A DNA stretch of 7,788 nucleotides, taken from contig JAQGHP010000418.1 of assembly GCA_028288775.1 (NCBI GenBank), positions 1 to 7,788 on the forward strand, written 5' to 3'. The notes beneath the pieces were generated by a model. That model saw only the letters and a list, made by a program, of their open reading frames with translations. It did not search any database and was not told where the DNA came from. This DNA comes from Phycisphaerales bacterium. Lineage in GTDB: Bacteria > Planctomycetota > Phycisphaerae > Tepidisphaerales > Tepidisphaeraceae. Positions 1 through 6,067 of the stretch are shown here, piece after piece (the first letter of the stretch is position 1; each line of letters begins with the position of its first letter). A program made the translations under genes and the position numbers.

Positions 1-1908
1 TGCTTCGTTGCGCAAGCCCGACACTTTCGCGTAATCCAGCGTGGCGGGGATGAGCGTGGATTCGTTGCGGGCGGAGCGCTCGATGTGTTTCTGCTCTCGG
101 GCGATGTAGCCTTCGTACTTGGCGCGGATCTCGATCTGCCGGCCGACGCCGGGCGCGATGGCCGTCGCGGCGGGAACCATCGCGGCCAGGTTTTCCCAGG
201 TGACGTCGGGACGGCGCAGTTGATCGAACGCGCTGATGTCCGCGAAGCGAGTCGAGCGCAGCATCGCAATGCCCGCGGCGATCGCATCACGACGGCCGAC
301 GAACTTTTCCCATCGCCCGTCTTCCACCAGCCCGATTTTCCGTCCGATGCTTGTAAGGCGCTCATCGGCGTTGTCGGCGCGAAGATGCAGCCGATGCTCG
401 GCCCGGCTGGTGAACATGCGGTACGGCTCGATCGGCGGCTTGGTCACCAGATCGTCGATCAGTACGCCGATGTATGCCTGATCGCGGCGCAAAACGAAAT
501 CGCACTTGCCTGTCGCGGCATATTGGGCGGCGTTGACGCCGGCCACCAATCCCTGTGCCGCGGCTTCTTCGTAGCCGCTGGTTCCGTTGATCTGGCCGGC
601 CAAAAACAAACCGGCCACGCTCTTGGTTTCCAGCGTCGAGCGGATTTGCGTGGGCCAGACCATGTCGTATTCGACCGCGTACCCGTGGCGGAGGATCCGC
701 GCGTTTTGCAGGCCGGGGATGAGCCGGATGATCTGCTCCTGCACGTCGGCGGGCAGCGAGGTGCTGATGCCGTTGCAGTAGATTTCATCCGTATCCAGAC
801 CCTCGGGCTCGAGGAAGATGTGGTGGCTGGGCTTGTCGGCAAAGCGCACCACTTTGTCTTCGATGCTCGGGCAGTAGCGCGGGCCGGTCGAGGCGATCTG
901 GCCGCTGTACATGGGGGCGCGGTGCAGGTTGGCGCGGATGATCGAATGAATCGCCTCGTTGGTCGCGCCGATCCAGCAGTGAACCTGGGGGAGGGGAGGC
1001 GACCAGGAGGGGGAATTGCAAATTGCAAATTGCAAATTTGAAATTTCAAATTGAGGATCGGTCGAAGCGGGGAAATTCGCCGTGTCCGTTCCTTCAATTT
1101 GCAATTTGCAATCGTCTATCCTCAGACGTGCCGGCTGGTACTCATTCAAAAACGAAAACGGCATCGGCTCTTCATCGCCCGGCTGCGCTTCGAACGCGGC
1201 GAAATCAATCGACTGCTTCCGCAATCGCGGCGGGGTCCCGGTCTTGAGGCGGCCCAGTTCCAACCCCAGCCGGGCAAGGCAGCCGGACAGCCCCGTGGCC
1301 GCGGCTTCACCGACGCGACCGCCCTGCGTTTTCTGTTCGCCCGTATGCATGAGCCCGCGCAAAAACGTCCCCGATCCCACGACCACCGCCCGGCAGGCCA
1401 GCCGGGTGCCGTCGGCCAGCAAAACGCCACGGACGGACAGTGCCGAGTGCTGAGTGCTGGGTGCCGAGTGCTGAGCGAAGTCGTCTTGATTCTGCACTCT
1501 GCACACTGCACTCTGCACTTGCTCCGTCACGATCTCCGCCACCTCTCCCCGTACGAAATCCAAATTGGGGCATGTGCCCAGCAGTCGCTGCACTTCAATG
1601 GCATATTTGTACTTGTCCGCCTGCGCCCGCGGCCCCCATACTGCCGGGCCTTTGCTGCGGTTGAGCATGCGGAATTGAATGCCTGTGGCGTCGATGGCAA
1701 GGCCCATCAAGCCGCCCAAGGCGTCGATTTCGCGGACCATCTGGCCCTTGGCCAAACCGCCTATGGCCGGGTTGCAGGACATTTGGCCTGTGCGGGAGGG
1801 GTCGAGGCTAACGAGGGCAACCTTCGCCCCCAGGCGCGACGCGGCCCACGCGGCCTCCGCCCCGGCGTGGCCGCCTCCGATGATAATTATGTCGTATTCC
1901 CTGCGCAT
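1..1908 (-). CDS. mnmG: tRNA uridine-5-carboxymethylaminomethyl(34) synthesis enzyme MnmG (GidA), 3' end cut by window
   Basis: FAD-dependent enzyme that, with the GTPase MnmE, builds the carboxymethylaminomethyl group on the wobble uridine (U34) of certain tRNAs in the cytoplasm. I translated the frame from ATG 1908 to the window edge: 636 codons with no stop. Visible features are the FAD-binding GGGHAG at residues 11-16, CNPAIGGLAKG from residue 45 (C45 is the expected redox cysteine), the family signature GPRYCPSIEDK at 342-352 and a second signature, AGQINGTSGYEE, further on. The last residues (LDYAKVSGLRNEA) match the region about 60 residues before the usual C-terminus, so only the tail is missing. 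Two stretches absent from ordinary MnmG, about residues 131-158 and 257-305, are encoded by heptamer repeats (separate entries). They make the protein roughly 70 residues longer than normal but keep the frame. Only a weak GGGGA precedes the ATG. Identity is very secure; whether the inserts are tolerated in the folded protein is inference. Confidence 0.97.
   Translation of the reverse strand, partial: MRREYDIIIIGGGHAGAEAAWAASRLGAKVALVSLDPSRTGQMSCNPAIGGLAKGQMVREIDALGGLMGLAIDATGIQFRMLNRSKGPAVWGPRAQADKYKYAIEVQRLLGTCPNLDFVRGEVAEIVTEQVQSAVCRVQNQDDFAQHSAPSTQHSALSVRGVLLADGTRLACRAVVVGSGTFLRGLMHTGEQKTQGGRVGEAAATGLSGCLARLGLELGRLKTGTPPRLRKQSIDFAAFEAQPGDEEPMPFSFLNEYQPARLRIDDCKLQIEGTDTANFPASTDPQFEISNLQFAICNSPSWSPPLPQVHCWIGATNEAIHSIIRANLHRAPMYSGQIASTGPRYCPSIEDKVVRFADKPSHHIFLEPEGLDTDEIYCNGISTSLPADVQEQIIRLIPGLQNARILRHGYAVEYDMVWPTQIRSTLETKSVAGLFLAGQINGTSGYEEAAAQGLVAGVNAAQYAATGKCDFVLRRDQAYIGVLIDDLVTKPPIEPYRMFTSRAEHRLHLRADNADERLTSIGRKIGLVEDGRWEKFVGRRDAIAAGIAMLRSTRFADISAFDQLRRPDVTWENLAAMVPAATAIAPGVGRQIEIRAKYEGYIAREQKHIERSARNESTLIPATLDYAKVSGLRNEA
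1015..1112. repeat. In-gene heptamer array pair, ATTGCAA type, inside mnmG
   Basis: Three exact ATTGCAA heptamers (1015-1035) are followed by two degenerate ones (ATTTGAA, ATTTCAA to 1049). A right arm at 1095-1112 is an exact 18-bp reverse complement of 1015-1032. Positions 1035-1052 also form a perfect 18-bp palindrome. Read in the mnmG frame, the region and its flank give about 50 extra residues (257-305), including RIDDCKLQIEG and EISNLQFAICN. They fall between the PFSFLN and QVHCWIGATNE segments, which are joined by a short linker in normal MnmG. Base composition is AT-rich against a GC-rich gene, which supports a foreign insertion. Confidence 0.87.
1438..1518. repeat. In-gene heptamer array pair, GAGTGCT / TCTGCAC type, inside mnmG
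   Basis: Five 7-bp units stand at 1438-1472 (CAGTGCC, GAGTGCT, GAGTGCT, GGGTGCC, GAGTGCT). After an 18-bp spacer come four more at 1491-1518 (TCTGCAC, TCTGCAC, ACTGCAC, TCTGCAC). The right array is close to the reverse complement of the left (about 6 of 7 positions per unit), so the two could fold together. In the mnmG frame the region reads roughly VQSAVCRVQN...AQHSAPSTQHSALS and sits where other MnmG proteins have a short loop before the conserved GTFLRG segment. Similar peptides turn up in planctomycete gene models (recollection, not checked). Confidence 0.85.
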
Positions 1909-1950
1909 AGTTCCCCGGGGCTCCGAAGGCAACGGGCCCGGGTGGCCGTC

Positions 1951-1980
1951 ATAATACGATTATGCCCCCGGGCCTTCCAG
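1951..1980 (-). promoter_or_regulatory. Candidate mnmG promoter
   Basis: On the minus strand a TATTAT box at 1956-1951 (5 of 6 to TATAAT) lies about 43 bases before the mnmG ATG. A poor -35 match, CTGGAA at 1980-1975, is 18 bases upstream of it. The -10 overlaps the inner palindrome, so a regulator bound there could block transcription. This is pattern matching only. Confidence 0.3.
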
Positions 1981-2100
1981 TTCATGCACTCGCGGCCAGT
2001 GAGAACCGGGCAGGTCCGGATCGCGTAAGTGCTGTAGGGCAATGTGCCCGAAAGACAATTGCCCGACGTCGCCGCTGGCCGCCGCGGGGGCGGATATTGA

Positions 2101-2129
2101 TTTTCAGCGGGCGGGACATCTGGTATACT
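2101..2129 (+). promoter_or_regulatory. Candidate promoter for the secreted helical protein gene
   Basis: TATACT at 2124-2129 (5 of 6 to the -10 consensus) is preceded by TGG, giving an extended -10. TTTTCA at 2101-2106 lies 17 bases upstream as a 4-of-6 -35 box. Transcription would start near 2136, leaving a leader of about 67 bases. Confidence 0.5.
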
Positions 2130-2190
2130 GTGCTTGCTCGTCGGCAGGAGTTAAAAGAAATTTCTGGTGCCCGATTCCGCTTACCAGGTC

Positions 2191-2195
2191 GGAGG
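2191..2195 (+). promoter_or_regulatory. Ribosome binding site GGAGG fixing the start at 2203
   Basis: GGAGG lies 7 bases before ATG 2203. The in-frame GTG at 2167 has no such site and would put 12 polar residues before the signal peptide, so 2203 is preferred. Confidence 0.75.
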
Positions 2196-2202
2196 ACCGC
2201 TC

Positions 2203-2949
2203 ATGTTACCGCGCACGATTCGCACCGCCTTGATCGCAGTCGCGTTCGCCGCCTTACCCGTCGTCGCACACGCCGTGCCCGCCAACTCGGGACTCGCGGC
2301 GGGCGCGAAGCAGGTCGCCGATGCCAAAGCAGAGGTGGACAAGGCCAATAAGCAGATGCTCGTCATCAAGAAGCGGGTGTCGTCCACCTTCGAAGCCAAG
2401 GAGGAATGGAAGGCGGCGAAGGACGCGGTGAAGGAGGCGAAGACAGAGCTGGACGCGGCCAAGAAGCCGGTGCTCGACGCGCTGGTGAAGAAGCCCGAAT
2501 ATATTGCCGCGGGAGCCAAGCGGGACGCTGCCCAGGCGGCGATGGATGACGCCAACAAGCCCGCCGCCCCCGGTAGCGAAGATAGCGACAAGCCCAAGCC
2601 GGATGTTGCAGCCGCCGCACAGGCGTACACGAATGCGGTGCTCGAGTTGAAGAAGATGAACAAGGACGCGCTCGATGAGGATCCGAAAATCGTCGCCGCC
2701 CAGCAGAAGTACGCGGACGCCATTGCCGCCTACGAGGCGCTGCAAATTCAGGTGGATGATGCGGTGAAGCTCGACCCGGAATACGCCGTCGCCCAGCAGG
2801 CCGTAACGGCCGCCGAGGAACACTACAAGCAGGCCCGCGATGCACAGGCTGCGGCGGCAAAGTCCGCGCGGGAAGCGGAAGCAGCCGCAGCCAAGTCCAA
2901 GGCCCCTTCACACCCGGCCAAGTCCTCGTCGTCAAGTTACGGGCGCTAA
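2203..2949 (+). CDS. Secreted Ala/Lys-rich helical repeat protein, function unknown
   Basis: Predicted 248-residue exported protein; I recognise no family. Residues 1-24 form a classical signal peptide (MLPRTIRT, a hydrophobic core, then cleavage after AHA). The rest is almost entirely Ala, Lys, Glu, Asp and Gln with heptad-like spacing, as expected for long helices or a coiled coil. Three related 20-residue units begin KPEYIAAGAKRDA (98), DPKIVAAQQKYADA (160) and DPEYAVAQQAVTA (191). A weaker fourth begins near TFEAKEEWKAA (62). A Pro/Asp-rich linker (about 119-136) splits the helices, and the tail is Ser-rich (KSSSSSYGR). The gene stands alone, with a good upstream promoter and a strong terminator downstream. 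A periplasmic or cell-surface structural role is inference. Low-complexity coiled coils give misleading database matches, so weak hits to filament or Tol-like proteins should not be trusted. Confidence 0.85.
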   Translation: MLPRTIRTALIAVAFAALPVVAHAVPANSGLAAGAKQVADAKAEVDKANKQMLVIKKRVSSTFEAKEEWKAAKDAVKEAKTELDAAKKPVLDALVKKPEYIAAGAKRDAAQAAMDDANKPAAPGSEDSDKPKPDVAAAAQAYTNAVLELKKMNKDALDEDPKIVAAQQKYADAIAAYEALQIQVDDAVKLDPEYAVAQQAVTAAEEHYKQARDAQAAAAKSAREAEAAAAKSKAPSHPAKSSSSSYGR

Positions 2950-3010
2950 TCCCAAGCTTCGCGCCAACCTGTTTCGCGAGTGACCGGATATCAGGCAGAC
3001 AAAAACGAAA

Positions 3011-3050
3011 CCGGCCCCCGAAGACGCCAATCTTCGGGGGCCGGGGTTTT
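3011..3050. terminator. Strong hairpin terminator, probably bidirectional
   Basis: A perfect 14-bp stem, 3011-3024 paired with 3031-3044 (CCGGCCCCCGAAGA and its complement), has a 6-base loop. On the plus strand GGTTTTGG follows; on the minus strand the exit side reads TTTCGTTTTTG, a better T-tract. It lies between two converging genes, ending at 2949 (+) and 3195 (-), and could stop both transcripts. Confidence 0.88.
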
Positions 3051-3125
3051 GGTTCGAGTACGCGATCGCGGTTAGCCCTGATTATCCAAGCCTCACCACC
3101 GAGCCGCCGTCCCACCCCAATTATT

Positions 3126-3186
3126 TCTTCGTGCCTTCGTGGTTTATTTCCCCCTCGAAGTGGCCTTCTCCGTGCCCGTGGTGAAC
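3126..3186. repeat. Remnant of a CTTCGTG-type intergenic repeat
   Basis: TCTTCGTGCCTTCGTGGTTTA is followed by a degraded second version (CCTTCTCCGTGCCCGTGGTG, 3164-3183). I recall this CTTCGTG/CACGAAG repeat as common between genes in Planctomycetes and some other phyla. A short CCACGAAGGC also occurs at 7261-7270 before the antitoxin gene. No coding potential is seen here. Confidence 0.45.
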
Positions 3187-3194
3187 GATCCGGT

Positions 3195-3452
3195 TTAAGC
3201 CGCCTGCAGGGCGGGGCGGTCGGCAGTGAGCTTGCGCAGCGCGCCGACCAGCCGCTCCTGATTAACCAGCACCATGTCCACCGCCTCGACGCACAGGCGC
3301 AGGCATTCGAGCTCGGTTTGCAGCGCCCCCGCCGGCTGGGGGAGCCGATTGAGCTGCTCGATCGCGGCGGCGAACTTCCGCCGGTAGGAGCGGACGAACC
3401 GCTCGATCAACTCGGCTTCGTCTTCAATTTCTTGCCCTAGTTGTTTCAACAT
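3195..3452 (-). CDS. Small helical hypothetical protein (85 aa)
   Basis: Short acidic/basic protein beginning MLKQLGQEIEDEAELIERF, with no membrane segment or signal peptide. Hydrophobic spacing suggests two or three amphipathic helices joined by a Pro-rich turn (LPQPAGA). It contains two cysteines close together (LECLRLCVE) but no recognisable metal-binding pattern. Two in-frame ATGs compete, at 3458 and 3452. GGAG on the minus strand lies only about one base from the first but seven bases from the second, so 3452 is preferred. The gene converges on the terminator at 3011-3044. I do not recognise the family; cytoplasmic location is inferred only from the lack of export signals. Confidence 0.7.
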   Translation of the reverse strand: MLKQLGQEIEDEAELIERFVRSYRRKFAAAIEQLNRLPQPAGALQTELECLRLCVEAVDMVLVNQERLVGALRKLTADRPALQAA

Positions 3453-3554
3453 GCCCATTCTCCGCGGCGACGCACGCCTACCGCTGTCACCCCATCGACG
3501 GTATGGCCGCGTTCGCTATAGCAGAAATTTGATGGTGCGGCATTTTGTGCGCCG

Positions 3555-3779
3555 TTACGAGGGCCGGTGCCGCTCGCGCGTGCCCATGATGAACAGCACG
3601 AATGCGAGCATCGCCGCGACATAACAGAGCAGGACCCGGCCGCGGCTGAGGGTGTGATGTTGCTCGCCCTGGAATCCGGTGTACACAAGCCAGCAGGCAA
3701 CAATCAGAAAGGAAAGGCTCAGGCGCGCCAGCCACCGCCGCCTGCTCCAAAGATCGTTCGGGGGTTCCTGGTTTTCCAT
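3555..3779 (-). CDS. Small two-helix membrane protein (74 aa), function unknown
   Basis: Predicted inner-membrane protein. A polar, basic N-terminus (MENQEPPNDLWSRRRW) leads into membrane segments at residues 19-36 (LSLSFLIVACWLVYTGF core) and 49-66 (VLLCYVAAMLAFVLFIMG), followed by a short basic tail (TRERHRPS). By the positive-inside rule both ends would face the cytoplasm. The frame stays open upstream into the antisense of the C45 gene, but that extension is not protein-like, so I start at ATG 3779. A GAGG lies 12 bases upstream of it, which is too far to be a convincing ribosome site. It diverges from the C45 gene with only 36 bases between the two starts, so some shared control is possible. 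No known family recognised. Confidence 0.68.
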   Translation of the reverse strand: MENQEPPNDLWSRRRWLARLSLSFLIVACWLVYTGFQGEQHHTLSRGRVLLCYVAAMLAFVLFIMGTRERHRPS

Positions 3780-3815
3780 TGACGGTCTGATCCTCGCTTC
3801 GTAGCCTCTGATTCT

Positions 3816-5735
3816 ATGATACCACCTCGCGTTCCCGCCCGCGGAGTTGTCTGGTTTTGCTGCCTCTTTTTCGTAAGCTCGGCGGTCGCCCAGCCGCCCG
3901 AGGCCGATCAGCCGAAGAACGCGGCCCAGGTGCTCGCCTCCGCCCTGCACCGCTGGGCCGACCTCATCGAGCCGCCCTCCGGCGTCAAGCCCCAGGCGTT
4001 CGTCGCGAAACTCAAAGTCACCCAGGCCGACGGCCTGCCCGCCGATGCCATGGGGGCATCGGCACAGATCGCTTTCGAAGCGCCGGCGCACGTGAAGATC
4101 TCGGCGACCGTGGCCGGCAGCGACTACTCCGCCGGCCGCGACGGCAATCAGATCTGGATTTATGAGCCGGGGAAAAAGTTCGCCGTGCTCGGCAAGCAGG
4201 GCGTCGCCCGCTTCCACGCCGAGCCGCAATCGATCGACAACTCCGAGGTGCCGCCGTTCTCGCTGCCCATCACCCGCCAACAGCTTGCCCTCGCCTCGCT
4301 GCTGATGCAGGCTACGCTCGAGCCCAGGCAGCAGATCGACGGCGCGGATTGCCAGGTGCTGCGCGTGCGGCCGCTCCCGGCGGCCGCGGAGATGCTGCAC
4401 TTTTCGGGCGGCGAAGCCCAGCTATTCATTCGCGAGTCCGATCAGCTTCCCGCGCGCATCATCTATTCCGACGGGAAAAAGACGCACGTGCAAATCGATT
4501 TCACCGACGTCGCGCTGACCGACCCGCTCCCCGCAGACACGTGGAAGCTTCACGCCGCCGCCGATGACAAGGTGGAGACGGTCGCCGTTTCGCACCTCGT
4601 GAAGTTCATCGAACTCGCGCCCAAAATGCTGACCGACAAGTGCCCCACGCTCGGCCCAGCCACGGGCCAGCGGCGAGTGATCGCGACAGAGGGAAAAGGA
4701 AGGCTCGAAAATATCGACGGCACGCGCGTACTGTTCCTCAAGGGCTCGCCCGAAGAAATGGGCCACCAGCATGGCGTGCTGCTCAAGAAGGAAATCCACT
4801 CGGTGGCCGACCGCGTTCTCTACGTCGTTGGCGTCGGCAGTTCGTTCGCCCGTGGGTCGTGGTTCTTCGGTGAAATCGAAGGCGCGGAGGCCCGGCTCGA
4901 ACGTTTCATGGACCCGCGCTACCTGGCGGAAGAGGATGCCATCGCCGCGGGGGCCGGCATGGACGTACAGGAAGCCCGGCTCGCCAACTTCTTTCCCGAG
5001 CTGTTCCATTGCAGCGGGTTTGCCGTGTTCGGCAAGGCGACAAAGGACGGCCACATCTACCACGGCCGCGTGCTGGATTATCTAAAGGGCGTGGGCCTCG
5101 AGCAGAATGCGGTGGTCATCGTCCACCAGCCCGATTACGGCAACGCGTGGGTGAACCTCAGCTACGCCGGGTTCGTCGGCTCGATCACCGCGATGAACGA
5201 AAAGGGCATCAGCATCGGCGAGATGGGCGGCAAAGGCTACGGCGACTGGGACGGCCGGCCCATGGCCCACCTCATGCGCGAGGTGATGGAAAAAGCCTCG
5301 ACGCTCGACGAAGCCGTCAAGATCATGCGGGATGCCCCCCGCACGTGCCAATACTATTACGTGATCGCGGACGGCAAAGCGCACACCGCCGTGGGCGTCG
5401 CGGCCAACGCCCATGAATTCGTGACCATCAAGCCCGGCGAATATCACCCGCTGCTTCCCACGCCCGAGCCGGACACGGTGATGCTCTCCGCCGGCCGGCG
5501 GTATGAAACGCTCGCGGGCCGGGTGAAGGAGAACTACGGCGCCTTCGACGCCGACTCTGCCAGGAAGCTGATGGACCCGCCGGTCTGCATGAGCAGCAAC
5601 ATTCAGTCGGTTCTGTTCGAGCCGGACACGCTGGATCTGTGGGTGGCAAACGCGGATTCAAAGAACGTGGCGAGCCTCACGCGGTACACGCACTACAATT
5701 TGCACGAGTTGCTTAAGTCGGCAGCGGGGAATTAG
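3816..5735 (+). CDS. Exported C45-family autoproteolytic acyltransferase/hydrolase with LolA-like N-terminal domain
   Basis: 639 residues. Residues 1-25 look like a signal peptide (hydrophobic VVWFCCLFFVSSAVA, cleavage before Q26). Residues about 37-262 resemble a LolA/DUF2092-type half-barrel, as in outer-membrane lipoprotein carriers: ISATVAGSDYSAGRDGNQI, then QLFIRESDQLPARIIYSDGK. From about 303 the sequence follows the C45 (acyl-CoA:6-aminopenicillanate acyltransferase/phospholipase B-like) NTN-hydrolase family: GSPEEMGHQHG (310-320), ELFHCSGFAVFGKATKDG (395-412), HGRVLDY (416-422), then GFVGSITAMNEKGISIGEMG. C399 is the expected nucleophile, exposed by self-cleavage in this family, and R418/D421 sit where conserved residues are expected. 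The substrate is unknown; amide or acyl bonds are typical. There is no clear ribosome site before the ATG. The domain fusion is the odd feature. C45 identity is firm, the LolA-like call moderate, and the two-chain product inferred. Confidence 0.9.
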   Translation: MIPPRVPARGVVWFCCLFFVSSAVAQPPEADQPKNAAQVLASALHRWADLIEPPSGVKPQAFVAKLKVTQADGLPADAMGASAQIAFEAPAHVKISATVAGSDYSAGRDGNQIWIYEPGKKFAVLGKQGVARFHAEPQSIDNSEVPPFSLPITRQQLALASLLMQATLEPRQQIDGADCQVLRVRPLPAAAEMLHFSGGEAQLFIRESDQLPARIIYSDGKKTHVQIDFTDVALTDPLPADTWKLHAAADDKVETVAVSHLVKFIELAPKMLTDKCPTLGPATGQRRVIATEGKGRLENIDGTRVLFLKGSPEEMGHQHGVLLKKEIHSVADRVLYVVGVGSSFARGSWFFGEIEGAEARLERFMDPRYLAEEDAIAAGAGMDVQEARLANFFPELFHCSGFAVFGKATKDGHIYHGRVLDYLKGVGLEQNAVVIVHQPDYGNAWVNLSYAGFVGSITAMNEKGISIGEMGGKGYGDWDGRPMAHLMREVMEKASTLDEAVKIMRDAPRTCQYYYVIADGKAHTAVGVAANAHEFVTIKPGEYHPLLPTPEPDTVMLSAGRRYETLAGRVKENYGAFDADSARKLMDPPVCMSSNIQSVLFEPDTLDLWVANADSKNVASLTRYTHYNLHELLKSAAGN

Positions 5736-5779
5736 AGCGGGGTATAACGCGCGGCAACGGGAAATCAATTTCTTGCCCT

Positions 5780-5826
5780 CAGCCCCGGAGGGGCGAAAGA
5801 CCTTAGCCCACGGCGCGAGCCGTGGG
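5780..5826 (+). repeat. Two-hairpin REP-like unit, copy A
   Basis: 47 bp. Head hairpin GCCCC-GGA-GGGGC, linker GAAAGACCTTAG, then a second hairpin CCCACGGC-GCGA-GCCGTGGG (8-bp stem, GNRA-type tetraloop). It differs from copy B at 3 of 47 positions, all in the linker. Confidence 0.85.
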
Positions 5827-5848
5827 TGGCAAAAGTAGCAGATGCAAC

Positions 5849-5895
5849 CAGCCCCGGAGGGGCGTAAGAATTTAGCCCACGGCGCGAGCCGTGGG
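5849..5895 (+). repeat. Two-hairpin REP-like unit, copy B
   Basis: 47 bp with the same head and same CCCACGGC-GCGA-GCCGTGGG hairpin as copy A. It lies in direct orientation, 22 bp after copy A. The linker reads GTAAGAATTTAG. It pairs as an inverted repeat with copy E (42 of 47 positions). Confidence 0.85.
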
Positions 5896-5916
5896 GAAAG
5901 GCCCGCGAGGAGCGCA

Positions 5917-5962
5917 CAGCCCCGGAGGGGCGTAAGAAGCGCGGGCGCGCGGAGCCCGCGGG
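5917..5962 (+). repeat. REP-like unit, copy C, with a different second hairpin
   Basis: The head and linker start match copy B, but the second hairpin is replaced by CGCGGGC (5940-5946) pairing with GCCCGCG (5954-5960) around a 7-base loop. Positions 5917-5941 are an exact reverse complement of 6068-6092, so copies C and D bound a 176-bp inverted-repeat element. Confidence 0.8.
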
Positions 5963-5973
5963 ATCGTGCCGAA

Positions 5974-6008
5974 CGGACCTTCGGTCCGACCGGGCCGACA
6001 CGGCCCGG
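5974..6008. repeat. Two perfect tandem hairpins inside the inverted-repeat element
   Basis: First stem CGGACC (5974-5979) pairs with GGTCCG (5983-5988), loop TTC. Second stem CCGGGCCG (5990-5997) pairs with CGGCCCGG (6001-6008), loop ACA. No T-tract follows on either strand, so they are not classical terminators by themselves. Confidence 0.75.
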
Positions 6009-6067
6009 CTCCGATCGTCCCCTGCCCGAACATATCCTCCGGACATCGATCACACCCGGCAATTCCA

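Larger units (their letters stand above)
1909..2202. other. Divergent intergenic region between mnmG and the helical secreted protein gene
   Basis: 294 bases without a convincing gene; the frames open here have no family features and run antisense to mnmG or out of frame. A nested palindrome lies at 1935-1974: inner arms CATAAT/ATTATG (1950-1955, 1959-1964) and outer arms GGCCCGGG/CCCGGGCC (1935-1942, 1967-1974). A further inverted pair, GGGCAAT (2037-2043) and ATTGCCC (2058-2064), could form a hairpin. Promoters for both flanking genes must lie here. Confidence 0.6.

Noticed and set aside
85..1041. 318-codon plus-strand open frame
   Set aside because: Antisense to conserved mnmG motifs; the protein has no recognisable features.
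459..1097. 212-codon minus-strand open frame overlapping mnmG, suggesting a frameshift
   Set aside because: I traced the mnmG frame codon by codon across 960-1260; it is continuous through the insert, so this other frame is a shadow and there is no frameshift.
1051..2028. Long plus-strand open frame (325 codons) opposite mnmG
   Set aside because: It is antisense to a certain gene, has no family features, and is open only because of GC-rich codon structure and the repeats.
2037..2064. Riboswitch or small RNA in the mnmG upstream region
   Set aside because: Only a single 7-bp stem is visible and it lies upstream of both candidate start sites, so it would not be transcribed with either gene.
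3555..4400. Extension of the small membrane protein to 281 residues
   Set aside because: The extra 207 residues are antisense to the C45 gene and not protein-like; ATG 3779 gives a compact two-helix protein.
4422..5063. Minus-strand open frame of 213 codons
   Set aside because: Exactly antisense to the C45 catalytic region; no independent support.
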